A stretch of DNA of 64,000 nt from Syntrophales bacterium. Its GTDB lineage: Bacteria > Desulfobacterota > Syntrophia > Syntrophales > UBA8958. The stretch spans positions 1 through 64,000 of the forward strand of contig JAOACW010000008.1 of NCBI GenBank assembly GCA_026417625.1, read 5' to 3'. This document shows positions 13,284 to 23,369 of the stretch, one piece after another (the first letter of the stretch is position 1; every line of letters starts with the position of its first letter). A program made the position numbers and the translations under genes. The notes beneath the pieces are model-generated. The model made no database searches and was not told where the DNA came from. It saw only the letters and a list, made by a program, of their open reading frames with translations.

Positions 13284-13422
13284 GTTCCTTTACTTCCACC
13301 TTTCAGACGACATTAACACACACATTTTTATACCGTCAAGCGGCCTGTTTTTCCGTTGGGGTCTATATGAAAAAACTTGCCGCTTTTCTTATTTTTGGAT
13401 AAAGTTCCAAGTATACGGAATT

Positions 13423-14952
13423 ATGATAGTTAAAGTTATCAGCTGTGCAACCATTGGCATAAATGCGTACAGAGTGGATGTGGAGGTAGATACATCTACA
13501 GGTCTTCCCCATTTTTCTACCGTAGGATTGCCCGATGTTGCTGTTAAGGAGAGTAAGGATCGGATTAAGGCCGCTGTTAAGAATTCTGGTTATCCCTTCC
13601 CTCGGCATCACGTGACGGTTAATCTGGCTCCCGCTGATGTGCGTAAAGAAGGGACGTCGTTTGATCTTCCCATAGCCGTAGCTATACTCGCTACTCAGTC
13701 ACTGATCGATGTTGCTCGTCTTTCTGATTATCTCATTTTAGGTGAACTTTCCCTTGATGGAGGTGTGAAAGGGGTCCGAGGGGTTATGTCGGCGGCTTTT
13801 TTGGGCAGATCTTTAGGATTAAGGGGAATAATTCTTCCCTTTGATAACGCATATGAAACATCTTTCGTTCAAGGTATCGACGTTTTTCCAGTCAGACACC
13901 TTTCTGATGTTGTGGAGTTCCTTGGGGGTCGAAAAGAAATAGAACCATTCAAGGGGAATATCGACGAGATTTTGAAGAGAAGATCCACGTACAGTGTAGA
14001 TTTTCGAGATGTAGCAGGACAGGATCATGTTAAGAGGGCACTAGAAGTAGCGGCTGCAGGAGGGCATAACGTCCTGATGATTGGGCCACCAGGCAGTGGA
14101 AAAACAATGCTGGCAATGCGATTGCCCACAATTCTTCCTGAACTTTCTTTTGAAGAAGCTATTGAGACCACAAAAATTTATTCTGTGGCAGGTCTTTTGA
14201 GTAGAGACGAATGCATAATTACGAACCGGCCCTTCAGAAACCCACATCATACTATCTCCGATGCTGGTCTTGTTGGAGGAGGTCAGACACCAAAACCAGG
14301 CGAAATAAGCCTTGCTCATAACGGTGTTCTTTTCCTGGATGAGTTGCCGGAATTCCGGAGGAATGTCTTAGAATCACTGAGACAACCTATGGAAGAAGGT
14401 ACTGTAACTATCTCCCGTTCGACCATCTCAATTACATTTCCCGCTCGTTTTATGCTTGTCGCGGCTATGAATCCCTGTGTCTGCGGACATTATGGAGATG
14501 CTGTTAGAGTGTGCCGTTGTACTGCGCAACAGATACGTCAGTATCAGGGCAGGATTTCCGGCCCATTGCTAGACCGCATTGATATTCATGTAACAGTTCC
14601 TGCTGTCAGACACCGGGATATCAGAGGTAGATATTCAGCGGAATCATCTGCAGCCATCAGAGAGCGTGTTGTAAGAGCACGAGATGTGCAGCGCAGACGA
14701 TTCACATCTCGAGAGGGGGTGCTAAACGCTCGCATGACAGAAGCAGATATAAAAGAGTTTTGTCGACTTGATGAGGAATCAATGAGAATTTTGGAGATGG
14801 CAATGGAGAAACTTGGCTTAAGTGCTAGGGCATATGCGAAAGTGCTGAAAGTAGCTAGAACTATTGCAGATTTGGATGGGAGCTTTGAAATAAAAACACC
14901 GCATGTGGCTGAAGCAATTCAGTATCGTAGTCTTGATATGCGCATAGTTTAG
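13423..14952 (+). CDS. comM: YifB/ComM-family AAA+ ATPase (Mg-chelatase-like)
   Basis: This 509-residue protein has an N-terminal Lon-protease-S5-like domain (about 20-145), then the Mg-chelatase-type AAA+ domain with Walker A GPPGSGKT near residue 223 and Walker B LFLDELPEF. A Cys-rich insertion follows (CVCGHYGDAVRVCRC). The C-terminal Mg-chelatase domain closes it. ComM is a hexameric helicase that promotes branch migration during natural transformation in several bacteria. The start MIVKVISCATIGINAY was taken because the longer frame overlaps moaC and is not conserved-looking. Shine-Dalgarno is weak. Confidence 0.93.
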   Translation: MIVKVISCATIGINAYRVDVEVDTSTGLPHFSTVGLPDVAVKESKDRIKAAVKNSGYPFPRHHVTVNLAPADVRKEGTSFDLPIAVAILATQSLIDVARLSDYLILGELSLDGGVKGVRGVMSAAFLGRSLGLRGIILPFDNAYETSFVQGIDVFPVRHLSDVVEFLGGRKEIEPFKGNIDEILKRRSTYSVDFRDVAGQDHVKRALEVAAAGGHNVLMIGPPGSGKTMLAMRLPTILPELSFEEAIETTKIYSVAGLLSRDECIITNRPFRNPHHTISDAGLVGGGQTPKPGEISLAHNGVLFLDELPEFRRNVLESLRQPMEEGTVTISRSTISITFPARFMLVAAMNPCVCGHYGDAVRVCRCTAQQIRQYQGRISGPLLDRIDIHVTVPAVRHRDIRGRYSAESSAAIRERVVRARDVQRRRFTSREGVLNARMTEADIKEFCRLDEESMRILEMAMEKLGLSARAYAKVLKVARTIADLDGSFEIKTPHVAEAIQYRSLDMRIV

Positions 14953-14991
14953 TGTTAAGTCGAAAATGATAATAACTAAGGAGGGTGTAAA

Positions 14992-16068
14992 TTGAAGGAG
15001 AAAATTCAGAAAATGTTGGTAGAAAAGGGCAAACCAAAACCCCAGGATGAGAGTCAGCTCGGTTTTGGTAAGATTTTCACTGACCACATGTTTACTATGT
15101 ACTACACCCAAGAAAAAGGTTGGCACAATCCCACCATAGGTCCGTACAGAGAAATTGCACTGGATCCTGCGGCTATATGCCTTCATTATGGACAGCTGAT
15201 ATTCGAAGGACTTAAAGCTTATCGGGGCGGGAAGGGTGAGATATATCTGTTTCGCCCCTGGGAGAATATCAGGCGAATGAATAACTCCGCAATACGTCTC
15301 TGTATGCCCACTATTGATGAGGAGTTCTTTTTAGAAGCAATGAAAGAACTTGTAGTTACTGAGAGAGATTGGATTCCACGGGGTAGGGGTACATCTCTAT
15401 ACATCCGTCCCACAATGATTGCCACAGAAAAGGCACTGGGTGTACATGCTGCGAATGAATATCTATTTTTCATCATAGTGTGTCCAGTAGGGGCATATTA
15501 TCCTGAGGGTTTTAATCCGACGAAGATATACGTAACTGAGGAATACGTGAGGGCTGCTCCAGGTGGGGTAGGTTTTTGCAAGGCAGCAGGTAATTACGCT
15601 GCAAGTCTTCTGGCAAGCACATTAGCTCAGAAAAAAGGATACACCCAAGTCCTTTGGTTAGATGCCGTTCACAGGCGTTACGTCGAAGAAGTGGGAACGA
15701 GCAACATCTTCTTTTTGATTAACGGTGAGCTAGTAACCCCACCACTTACGGGAACTATTTTACCCGGTGTAACCCGTGATTCTGTAATTAAAATTGCCAG
15801 ACACTGGGGTATAAAAGTGGTTGAAAGAGCCATTTCGATAGACGAAGTAATAGAGGGGGCAGAGAAGGGAACATTAAGCGAAGTTTTCGCCACAGGAACT
15901 GCAGCAATTATTTCACCTGTGGGCTGTTTAAATTACGGTGGCCGTGAATATATCATTAACCAAGGGAAAACGGGGGAATTGACGGAGAAATTGTATAATG
16001 AAATCCTGCAGATTCAGTACGGTGAAAAGGAAGACCCCTTTGGATGGAGATTGAGGATCTTTGGATGA
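14992..16068 (+). CDS. ilvE: Branched-chain amino acid aminotransferase
   Basis: This 358-residue class IV PLP enzyme transaminates Leu, Ile and Val with 2-oxoglutarate. The length and motifs are of the larger, eukaryote-like subgroup: the GLKAYRGGKGEIYLFRP segment, PLP Lys K197 in GFCKAAGNYAAS, EEVGTSNIFF, and TGTILPGVTR. The TTG start is supported by AAGGAGGG eight bases upstream. In this window it could feed branched-chain oxoacids towards the isovaleryl-CoA-type dehydrogenases, but that link is only inference. Confidence 0.95.
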   Translation: MKEKIQKMLVEKGKPKPQDESQLGFGKIFTDHMFTMYYTQEKGWHNPTIGPYREIALDPAAICLHYGQLIFEGLKAYRGGKGEIYLFRPWENIRRMNNSAIRLCMPTIDEEFFLEAMKELVVTERDWIPRGRGTSLYIRPTMIATEKALGVHAANEYLFFIIVCPVGAYYPEGFNPTKIYVTEEYVRAAPGGVGFCKAAGNYAASLLASTLAQKKGYTQVLWLDAVHRRYVEEVGTSNIFFLINGELVTPPLTGTILPGVTRDSVIKIARHWGIKVVERAISIDEVIEGAEKGTLSEVFATGTAAIISPVGCLNYGGREYIINQGKTGELTEKLYNEILQIQYGEKEDPFGWRLRIFG

Positions 16069-16120
16069 TTTTTTAGGATTTGTCAATGATAACGCTATGT
16101 TATTTAGATTTTAACATATT

Positions 16121-16153
16121 TGTGGACAGACCTGTGGATAAACCTGTGGACGA
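16121..16153 (-). promoter_or_regulatory. Three tandem DnaA-box-like repeats, 12-bp period
   Basis: TGTGGACAG, TGTGGATAA and TGTGGACGA start at 16121, 16133 and 16145, exactly 12 bases apart, in the 237-base gap between ilvE and lolA. The middle one is the complement of the perfect DnaA box TTATCCACA. The outer two differ at two positions each. AT-rich sequence lies on the left. This could be a DnaA-controlled promoter, a DnaA titration site or part of an origin. Confidence 0.5.
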
Positions 16154-16305
16154 ATACTTTAAGTGTGCGAAGAACAGATAAAACCATCGATTTGCCTAAC
16201 GAGTGAGCACCGGGAAGTTCCAATAATATCAATAACTTGAGGTATTTTTTTGTCAGATACGATACTTACAGAAGAGAGGGGTTTGGGATTTCGAAGGTAT
16301 TGGAA

Positions 16306-16998
16306 ATGAGAAATGAATCATCTAATTGTTCGATTTTTTTAGTTTTTTATTTTTTCGTTGGGTGTCTCTTCGTGTTTTGTTTGTTCCCATTGAATGCATC
16401 TGGTCAGTTATCACTCGAGGAGGTCGTTGACAAAGTTCAACGTAATTATGAGAAGATTATTGATTTAAAGGCTAATTTCCATCAGGAAACGTATGTTCCA
16501 TATTTGAAGAGATCGGTGATTGAGGACGGGACGGTGTTCTTTAAGAAACCGGGAAAGATGAGATGGGATTACAAGCATCCTACATCAAAGACTCTATACT
16601 TAACTTCTGCTAAAGCGTGGTTGTATGTACCGAAGGAAAGAGCGGTATATGTACAGGATGTGAAAAGGTTGTTCGATACGCAGCTACCTCTGCGTCTGTT
16701 AAGCGGCAAAGCAAACTTGAAGGAGGATTTTATAGCCAGATTTGATCCCGCGGGTCCTATGGATAAAAATGGGAATTATCTGCTCCAACTAGATGAGCGC
16801 AGATCGGAGTGGGGTGTGAGAGGTATCGGAATAAAGATTGATGGTCAGGAATTCTATATTTTATCGTTGAGTTTTTCGGATGTTCAGGGAAATTCGACTG
16901 TTATCAGTTTTAAAGATCTCCGTATTAATGAAGGGATTTCAGATAGTGTTTTCGTTTTCCAACCACCTCGGGGTATTCAGGTGTATGATCACCCCTAG
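16306..16998 (+). CDS. lolA: Outer-membrane lipoprotein carrier LolA
   Basis: This 230-residue periplasmic chaperone carries lipoproteins from LolCDE to the outer membrane. It has a signal peptide (about residues 1-35, hydrophobic FLVFYFFVGCLFVFCLF). The mature domain has family features: the LKANFHQETYVPYLKRSVIEDGTVFFKKPGKMRW segment (residues about 60-93) and WLYVPKERAVYVQDV. I chose the ATG at 16306, where MRNESSN leads directly into the signal peptide. The longer frame from 16237 would place 23 extra residues before it. Its presence implies a Gram-negative envelope. Confidence 0.92.
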   Translation: MRNESSNCSIFLVFYFFVGCLFVFCLFPLNASGQLSLEEVVDKVQRNYEKIIDLKANFHQETYVPYLKRSVIEDGTVFFKKPGKMRWDYKHPTSKTLYLTSAKAWLYVPKERAVYVQDVKRLFDTQLPLRLLSGKANLKEDFIARFDPAGPMDKNGNYLLQLDERRSEWGVRGIGIKIDGQEFYILSLSFSDVQGNSTVISFKDLRINEGISDSVFVFQPPRGIQVYDHP

Positions 16999-17003
16999 AT
17001 GGG

Positions 17004-17228
17004 TTATTTTCGGCCCATAAGCCAGAAAAAGATGGTGAGAAGCACACTAACAAGTATACAAGTGGTTATAGGAAAATAGAAGGTAAAACGTTCACCTTTA
17101 AAGTAAATATCTCCTGGTAGACGACCAATCCACGGTAACTTACTCCCCAGTGCTACAATGATTCCAATCCCCGTTATTACAAGACCAATGATTATTAGTA
17201 GTCTTCCTAATCCAAAAAACTCATTCAT
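17004..17228 (-). CDS. DUF2905 family small membrane protein
   Basis: This 74-residue protein has two transmembrane helices (about 8-28 and 50-70). The conserved middle KLPWIGRLPGDIYFKGERFTFYFPITT is diagnostic of DUF2905. Function unknown. Its ATG overlaps the stop codon of the upstream radical SAM gene (TAATG), so translation is coupled. It ends six bases from the convergent lolA stop. Confidence 0.93.
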   Translation of the reverse strand: MNEFFGLGRLLIIIGLVITGIGIIVALGSKLPWIGRLPGDIYFKGERFTFYFPITTCILVSVLLTIFFWLMGRK

Positions 17229-18151
17229 TAAATCCCATCCCAGTTAAAGGGTTTTTCTCTATCAAAGTCGGGCATTATATGCTTATCGTTCAATTCTTGT
17301 ATATATATCACTTCGAATCCCATGTCCAGAGCAGCCTCGATAATGATATCGTATTCCTCCTTCAAAATACGTCTGTTTAAAGGTGGCTGGTTTTTCACCT
17401 TTGGTGTGGGTGTGTATTGGGACATGAGGCTCAGCGGTACTTCCGTTGATATCTCACGGCTGATTATTCTCAGCACTTCAAGACTGTTTTCAATCTCCCC
17501 GGGAAGCACAAGGTGGCGTATGAGAAGGCCACGACGAGCAATACCATCCTTCGTTTCCAGTGTATTACCTACTTGATCTGCCATTTCTTTTATGGCAAGC
17601 AACGTTTTAGCAACGTAGTCAGGAGCCTTTGCGTAACGTAGCGCTATCTCATCATTTCCAAACTTGAAGTCGGGCATATATATATCCACAAGACCTTTTA
17701 GTAATTTTAGCGTTGATAGTTCCTCGTATCCACTGCTGTTATTGATGAAAGGCACGGTGAGTCCGTTTAGTCGTGCCTTCACCAAACCTGCCACTACAAA
17801 TGGTATATGTGGTGTAGGGGTAACTGCCTCTATGTTGTGACATCCCTGGGCTTCCAGCGACAACATCAATTGGGCAAGGTCTTCAACGGTCATTTTTTCG
17901 CCCCGGATGGCATGACTGATCTGATAATTCTGACAAAAAATGCAGCGGAGGTTACACCCGGAAAAGAAGATTGTACCTGCTCCTTTTGAACCTGAAATAG
18001 GTGGTTCTTCTCCGAAATGAGGTAGGGCAGATGCCACCTGGAGAACATCTTCCACACCGCAGAAACCTCGCTCTCCTTTTGTTCTGTCAACCCCGCATTT
18101 ACGGGGACAGAACTTACAATTTTTCAGGAGTTCGAAAAGATAGTTATCCAT
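17228..18151 (-). CDS. PflA/PflX-like radical SAM protein
   Basis: This 307-residue protein has the radical SAM cluster motif CNLRCIFCQN (CxxxCxxC) near residue 70. An N-terminal Cys cluster precedes it (CKFCPRKCGVDRTKGERGFCG). This is the pattern of the PflX-type group related to pyruvate formate-lyase activases. The target is unknown; no glycyl-radical enzyme is in this window. A second, AmrS-type member lies at 36596. It forms a small operon with the patatin-like gene upstream (17-base gap) and DUF2905 downstream. Confidence 0.9.
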   Translation of the reverse strand: MDNYLFELLKNCKFCPRKCGVDRTKGERGFCGVEDVLQVASALPHFGEEPPISGSKGAGTIFFSGCNLRCIFCQNYQISHAIRGEKMTVEDLAQLMLSLEAQGCHNIEAVTPTPHIPFVVAGLVKARLNGLTVPFINNSSGYEELSTLKLLKGLVDIYMPDFKFGNDEIALRYAKAPDYVAKTLLAIKEMADQVGNTLETKDGIARRGLLIRHLVLPGEIENSLEVLRIISREISTEVPLSLMSQYTPTPKVKNQPPLNRRILKEEYDIIIEAALDMGFEVIYIQELNDKHIMPDFDREKPFNWDGI

Positions 18152-18168
18152 TCTGAGGATGTTCAGGT

Positions 18169-19260
18169 TTAATTTTTTTTGTATTTTAATAGCTTAACAT
18201 GTTTTTTTAATCGGGGGCTCAATGTAACTTCTAAAAACAGGTCCCCGAGGTGACTGCACATATCTGCAGCCTTTTCCCAGTATTCTATCCGTTTTTCTGG
18301 ATTGTCTATAAAGGTTAGAAAGTCGTCCCTATCCGGCACTTTTTTCATGGGAAGTCTGGCGATAAGTTCTGGACTGGGGTATACAAGTAGCAAGTTCTCC
18401 AGAGCTTCACCAGAGGGGAAACGGTTTTTGAGTGTTTTGTCAAGCCACGTTGGGATAATCCTCCCTTGATGTAAGAAGAGTAGGGTTATCTCGTGGTCGC
18501 CCGTTGAGTACTGTCTGGCTAGGTGGTAATCCGTAAGCCCACCGTCGCGATACATCCCCCGAGGTGCACCGAATATATCCTTAACGCCTCTCACAACCAT
18601 GGGAATAGCACCGCTCGCAACCAGGGCATCTTTAAAATTGATTTCTGTAAGCGGAACAACAGTTCCTTGAAATTCTTTCTTAAATGTGAATTTTGGTGGA
18701 ATCACACCCGTATAAAAAACTACAGGTTCAAAGAAAAATTTCATAAGTCTTTGGTTAATTGCGTTCAAAAGATAGCAGAGCAGGAATCCAAACCGTAAAG
18801 CTATATTACTTTCTAGAGAGAGGATACTTTTTGTTCTCGCTGTAATCACTGCGAGTCTGTAAAATTGATTGTTAATCGCGAAGGACAGGGCGTCATCGTC
18901 TAAAACGGTATTAATCAGCGAGTACATATTTCTCTGTACACTAGTTGGGTTGTCTTCATGTTCGTATTTGAAACTGATGTATTCTTTGAGTAGTAGTTGA
19001 TATTTTTTTTCACATTCAGGTTGTATCCACGCACTGAATCTCCATGCACCAGCTGAGGCGCCAGCCAAAAGGAGGGGGTTCTTCTTTCCAAGTAACTTTT
19101 CTCTAATCAGCGAAAGGTCAAAACCTGCAGCTATTAACCATCGTGGACCTACGGCTGGACCTACGTAAACCCGGATACTGTCAAAGGTAAATCCTCCGTC
19201 CATTATGATAGCATATGCTTTCTCACCAGCCCTGATTCTAAGATCGTCCAAATGACTCAA
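18169..19260 (-). CDS. Patatin-like phospholipase domain protein
   Basis: This 363-residue protein shows the patatin Ser-Asp dyad: nucleophile elbow GASAGAW (GxSxG) near residue 67 and DGG in MYRDGGLTDYH near residue 242. No signal peptide is visible, so it may be cytoplasmic or peripheral on the inner membrane. A lipid acyl hydrolase activity is expected for the family; the substrate is not known. A candidate promoter is TTGACA at 19373-19378 with TATTTT at 19352-19357 (15-base spacing, weak). Confidence 0.8.
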   Translation of the reverse strand: MSHLDDLRIRAGEKAYAIIMDGGFTFDSIRVYVGPAVGPRWLIAAGFDLSLIREKLLGKKNPLLLAGASAGAWRFSAWIQPECEKKYQLLLKEYISFKYEHEDNPTSVQRNMYSLINTVLDDDALSFAINNQFYRLAVITARTKSILSLESNIALRFGFLLCYLLNAINQRLMKFFFEPVVFYTGVIPPKFTFKKEFQGTVVPLTEINFKDALVASGAIPMVVRGVKDIFGAPRGMYRDGGLTDYHLARQYSTGDHEITLLFLHQGRIIPTWLDKTLKNRFPSGEALENLLLVYPSPELIARLPMKKVPDRDDFLTFIDNPEKRIEYWEKAADMCSHLGDLFLEVTLSPRLKKHVKLLKYKKN

Positions 19261-19398
19261 AAGGTTGCGCCCCCCTTTTTGTTTTTTATAACACCCTTTA
19301 TTCTTGACAGTTTCAATTTCCTCCTGTTAAGGTTAAAAAAATTGAATGTGAAAAATATCAAATTAGTTTTTTTGTCAACCGCAATGTAGGAGGATGGG

Positions 19399-20655
19399 AT
19401 GGGATTGGATGTTCTAATTCGGGAGATGGCAACTAAGGCCAAAGAATCAGCTCGGGTGCTGGCTCAAACTTCCTCTGCCGTGAAAAACGATGTTCTTCTC
19501 AGAATTGCCGAGACCCTAGTTGAAAGAAAACTTTTTATTCTTGCAGAGAACGAAAAAGATGTGCAAAACGCAAGAAATTCAGGATTGAGCCCCGCGTTTA
19601 TCGACAGGTTAACCCTGAAGGAAAGTACAATCGAAAATATGGCTCAAAGCGTGAGGGAAGTGGCTGCACTGCCTGACCCTGTGGGAAAGATAACTTCGAT
19701 GTGGAGACGTCCAAACGGTCTACTTGTGGGAAGGATGAGGATACCTCTGGGTGTTATTGGTATCATTTACGAATCTCGCCCTAATGTTACTGTAGATGCC
19801 GCTGTTCTCTGTTTAAAGTCGGGTAATGCAGTTATACTGAGAGGTGGATCTGAAGCAATAAACTCTAATATGGCCCTCGGCCGTATAATTGAGGAAGTTC
19901 TCAGCGATTATCCTATACCAAATGCGGTTGTTCAGGTGGTTCCTGTTAAGGACCGGGAGGCTGTTAATTTGCTGTTGCAACAGGAGGAATTCATAGATCT
20001 TATCATACCTCGAGGCGGTGAGGAGTTGATAAGAACGGTAGTTCAGAACTCAAGAATTCCAGTAATAAAACATTATAAAGGGGTGTGCCATATTTTTGTT
20101 GATAAGAGCGCTGATTTGGAAATGGCCGTGCGTATTTGTCTCAATGCTAAAGTGCAGCGTCCGGGCGTATGTAATGCCATGGAGACGCTTCTTGTTCATG
20201 AAGCAATTGCAGAAGAATTTCTGCCTGTTATGGCTGCTCGTTTCAAAGAAGCGGGTGTGAAACTTAAGGGATGTGTGAAAACAAGAAATATCGTTGAGGG
20301 GGTGGAGGAAGCAACGGAAGAAGATTGGTACGCAGAGTATTTAGATCTGATCCTGGCGGTTAAGGTTGTGAGTGGGATAGACGAAGCAATCGAACACATT
20401 TCCCGCTATGGCTCTCTCCATACCGAATCCATCATCACTAGGGACTACGATAACGCTCAGCGATTTTTAAACGAGGTTAATTCTTCCACTGTGCTCGTAA
20501 ACGCATCAACACGTTTTAGCGACGGGTTTGAACTTGGTCTGGGCGCAGAGATAGGAATAAGTACCACTAAGCTCCACGCTTTTGGTCCTATGGGCCTCGA
20601 GGAGTTAACAACTACAAAATTCATAGTTTATGGCAATGGACAGGTGAGAACATGA
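19399..20655 (+). CDS. proA: Gamma-glutamyl phosphate reductase
   Basis: This 418-residue protein reduces glutamyl-5-phosphate to the semialdehyde with NADPH in proline synthesis. Aldehyde-dehydrogenase-fold motifs are visible: [33 protein letters not shown] (residues about 115-147), and catalytic C258 in [14 protein letters not shown]. The ATG follows TAGGAGGATGG. Its last codons overlap nadD (ATGA). proB, the kinase, is not in the window. Confidence 0.98.
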   Translation: MGLDVLIREMATKAKESARVLAQTSSAVKNDVLLRIAETLVERKLFILAENEKDVQNARNSGLSPAFIDRLTLKESTIENMAQSVREVAALPDPVGKITSMWRRPNGLLVGRMRIPLGVIGIIYESRPNVTVDAAVLCLKSGNAVILRGGSEAINSNMALGRIIEEVLSDYPIPNAVVQVVPVKDREAVNLLLQQEEFIDLIIPRGGEELIRTVVQNSRIPVIKHYKGVCHIFVDKSADLEMAVRICLNAKVQRPGVCNAMETLLVHEAIAEEFLPVMAARFKEAGVKLKGCVKTRNIVEGVEEATEEDWYAEYLDLILAVKVVSGIDEAIEHISRYGSLHTESIITRDYDNAQRFLNEVNSSTVLVNASTRFSDGFELGLGAEIGISTTKLHAFGPMGLEELTTTKFIVYGNGQVRT

Positions 20656-21302
20656 AATGGGGGTTACTCGGGGGAACGTTTGATCCCATCCATTATGGAC
20701 ATTTACGTTGTGCCGAAGAGGTGTTGGAGTTGTTCGGGCTGAACAGGGTGGTCTTCATTCCTGCGGCTCGTCCACCCCACAAATTAAGTGGTGAGATATC
20801 ACCTTTCTATCATCGGGAACATATGGTCAAGATGGCTATTGAAGACAATCCCAACTTTACATTCTCAGATGTGGAAAAGGTTCGTGGTGGAATTTCCTAT
20901 TCTTTTGAAACTGTAGAATACATCCTGAATAAGTATTTACCAAATTTAGAGTTGTTCTTTATCATAGGCCAAGATGCATTTCATGCCATACAGACGTGGA
21001 AAGAATGGCGAAGACTGCTCCTCATGTGCCATTTTGTTGTTATGACAAGGCCCGGTTATGAGAAGAAAGGGCTAGATAGTATTCTACCTTCTGATTTTGC
21101 TATGAATTTCAAATATGATCCCGAACGTGATGGATACAGGGGATCTACGGGCAACTTCATTTACTTCAGAGAGGTTACTTTTCTTGATATTTCTTCAGGA
21201 AAGATCCGTCGTCTTGTAAAAGAGGGAAGATCCATAAAATACCTTACACCTGAATCGGTCAGGCATTACATAATGCAGAATAAACTTTACATGGACGTGT
21301 GA
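20652..21302 (+). CDS. nadD: Nicotinate-nucleotide adenylyltransferase
   Basis: This 216-residue protein transfers AMP to nicotinate mononucleotide in NAD synthesis. The N-terminal HxGH nucleotidyltransferase motif [13 protein letters not shown] and the C-terminal ISSGKIRR (ISSTxIR) are both present, with [17 protein letters not shown] between. It overlaps proA by four bases, so the two genes are translationally coupled, an arrangement common in proteobacteria. Confidence 0.97.
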   Translation: MKWGLLGGTFDPIHYGHLRCAEEVLELFGLNRVVFIPAARPPHKLSGEISPFYHREHMVKMAIEDNPNFTFSDVEKVRGGISYSFETVEYILNKYLPNLELFFIIGQDAFHAIQTWKEWRRLLLMCHFVVMTRPGYEKKGLDSILPSDFAMNFKYDPERDGYRGSTGNFIYFREVTFLDISSGKIRRLVKEGRSIKYLTPESVRHYIMQNKLYMDV

Positions 21303-21312
21303 AGGTAGATCA

Positions 21313-21678
21313 ATGAATGTTAGGAAGATAATCATCTGTGTTGTTTGTGGTTTAATTATGTGCATCGATCAGCCAGTTTTGGCTTTTCGGTGTGGTAGTG
21401 GATTGGTAAACATCGGCGATTCTAAGTCAAAGGTAATTATAGAATGTGGCCCTCCAACATATAAGGAAAAGGTAGGAGTTACGGATAAAACGTATTACAG
21501 TGGTGATCCTGCTAAAAGACATGGTAAAACACGGAAGAGCAAGACTGTTGAGCAGTGGACGTACAATTGTGGTGAATCTGATTTTATATACCTTCTCACA
21601 TTTGAGGGAGGAAAACTCGTCAAGGAAGAAACCGTGGGGCGTGGTAAAGGTAAATCTCAGTGTCTGGGAAGAAGATGA
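21313..21678 (+). CDS. DUF2845 family exported protein
   Basis: This 121-residue protein has an N-terminal signal sequence (about 1-24). The mature part starts FRCGSGLVNIGDSKSKVIIECGPPTYKE, characteristic of DUF2845. It has paired cysteines and ends WTYNCGESDFIYLLTFEGGKLVKEETVGRG. Function unknown; probably periplasmic. It follows nadD by 10 bases, and its end nearly touches the convergent PpiD-like gene. Confidence 0.85.
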   Translation: MNVRKIIICVVCGLIMCIDQPVLAFRCGSGLVNIGDSKSKVIIECGPPTYKEKVGVTDKTYYSGDPAKRHGKTRKSKTVEQWTYNCGESDFIYLLTFEGGKLVKEETVGRGKGKSQCLGRR

Positions 21679-21679
21679 A

Positions 21680-23278
21680 TTACAATTCCTTTAGTTCAGG
21701 GTGATACTTTATACGACCCTCCTTCTCGAGACGCTCTTTTGTATGTTGCAACCAGCTGCTGATCATTTCGTTTGATTTCACCATTTTGAGTATACTCTTA
21801 AGAATTTGTTTTTGCTCTTGGAAAGTTCTTTCATCTGCCGGTTTTCTGTCTTTAAGTTCCAAAACGATGTAGTCCCCACGTGATAATAATGGTTCCTCCG
21901 CGTAGGGTTTTTTGGGGCTGAGTGAACTGGCAACCCTGCTTAACTCTAAAGAATTGCCGAAGCTGGCAGGAGGGGCAGCGAGTATTATGAAGAAACCTGT
22001 TTCTTCTATGGAAAACCCTCTTGCTTTCCCGATTTGCACAAGTGACTTACCATTTTTCATTTCATTAATGATCTTCTCAGCTTCTTTTTGTGCTAGTTGT
22101 CTTGCTTCGCTATGGACAAACTTCTCTCTCACCTTTCCTTTTATTTCACTTAATGATGGTATGTAACCCGGCTTTCTAGCGACCATCTTCACAATGCAAA
22201 AACCATCCTTTATAGAAAGGACACCACTTATGTCGTCTTTCTGAAGTTTAGCTAGTATGTTCGATACGTTGTTGATCTCTCGGAGGGGCTTGGGTACGTC
22301 CTGTAAGGTGAAGGATGAAGTAGTTTCAACTCTGATACCTCGAGAACTAGCGTATGATTCAAAGTTTTCCTGCTGGTAAATAGTGTCGTGGGCCTTTTTT
22401 GCCTCAGCATAAGCCATCTTCATACCTTTGCTTATACGGATCTCTCTCTCAATGGCAATTCTTTCTGAAGGTGTGGGTTTGTCTTTATCCCGAGAGGATT
22501 TACCCTTTGTTCGCTTGAACGTTTCTAAGATTTCGTCTTCACTTACTTTTATTTTTTCGCCGTAGTCCCGGGCCATAAAGAGTAAGTACTTGACCTGGAA
22601 TTGGTCGGGCACTCTGAACTCTGAGGCGTGCTCTTTAAGGAACTTTTCTAAATTTTCGTCTGATACATTTACGTAGTTTTTGAACTTTTCTGGTGAAATT
22701 CTGATGTACGTAAGATTTATCAGATCGTTCCGTGATCTAAAGAAGTTATATGCCTCTTCGTCAGTAATGAGTGCTGCTTCCTGAATCAGGTCTTTCAGTC
22801 TAGCCGCAGTTATTGATTTTTTCTGCAGGAGTTCAAAATCTTCGGGCGTCAAACCTTGATGACGTAACATCTGCTGATAAAGCTGTTGGCTGAAAACGCC
22901 ATCTCTCTGAAAGATAGGGTAAGAAGTAATTAATTTGATAATTTCTTCGTCAGATATTCCCAAACCGAGTTTCTTCCCTCTATTTGCAAGTATTTCTTGG
23001 AAGATGAGTTGTTCGATAACTTGCTGTTTTAGGTTTAGCGACTTTAGCATCTCGTCATTTAACTGTCCACCAGTCTGTTGGCGATAGAGTTCGATGAGAT
23101 CTCTATAGGCTTTTTGGTATTCTGTAAGAGTGATTGTTTTTCCCTCAATAGTCACCAAGATGTTGGCCCGATGTCTCCACGTTGTGGAACCGAAGTAGAA
23201 AATAAATACCACAATTATAGTTCCCAGTAGGATCTTCATGATCCAGTTACGGGCGTGTTTACGCATAAGTTCTAACAT
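21680..23278 (-). CDS. SurA/PpiD-type membrane-anchored periplasmic chaperone/peptidyl-prolyl isomerase
   Basis: This 532-residue protein has a single N-terminal transmembrane anchor (about 12-31, IMKILLGTIIVVFIFYFG). A SurA_N-like helical domain follows (LTEYQKAYRDLIELYRQQTGG, then LKQQVIEQLIFQEILA). The parvulin region around 260-390 is divergent. The order is that of PpiD. Such proteins assist folding of exported proteins at the translocon. AAGGAG precedes the start. It is divergent from the mre operon. Confidence 0.9.
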   Translation of the reverse strand: MLELMRKHARNWIMKILLGTIIVVFIFYFGSTTWRHRANILVTIEGKTITLTEYQKAYRDLIELYRQQTGGQLNDEMLKSLNLKQQVIEQLIFQEILANRGKKLGLGISDEEIIKLITSYPIFQRDGVFSQQLYQQMLRHQGLTPEDFELLQKKSITAARLKDLIQEAALITDEEAYNFFRSRNDLINLTYIRISPEKFKNYVNVSDENLEKFLKEHASEFRVPDQFQVKYLLFMARDYGEKIKVSEDEILETFKRTKGKSSRDKDKPTPSERIAIEREIRISKGMKMAYAEAKKAHDTIYQQENFESYASSRGIRVETTSSFTLQDVPKPLREINNVSNILAKLQKDDISGVLSIKDGFCIVKMVARKPGYIPSLSEIKGKVREKFVHSEARQLAQKEAEKIINEMKNGKSLVQIGKARGFSIEETGFFIILAAPPASFGNSLELSRVASSLSPKKPYAEEPLLSRGDYIVLELKDRKPADERTFQEQKQILKSILKMVKSNEMISSWLQHTKERLEKEGRIKYHPELKEL

Positions 23279-23369
23279 TTTAGGTTTCTCCTTTTAGGTA
23301 AGAGGATCAAGCTGACTCGTTCTATTACAGAAGATCAAAAATCTCAACGGAATTTTGCCCAAAAAGGCG

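Noticed and set aside
13237-13422. N-terminal extension of comM overlapping moaC
   Set aside because: The extension covers the divergent moaC start and has no family similarity. The conserved protein begins at 13423.
16069-16305. Replication origin call
   Set aside because: The DnaA-box-like repeats are real, but dnaA, dnaN and other origin markers are absent and GC skew was not computed. Reported as a site only.
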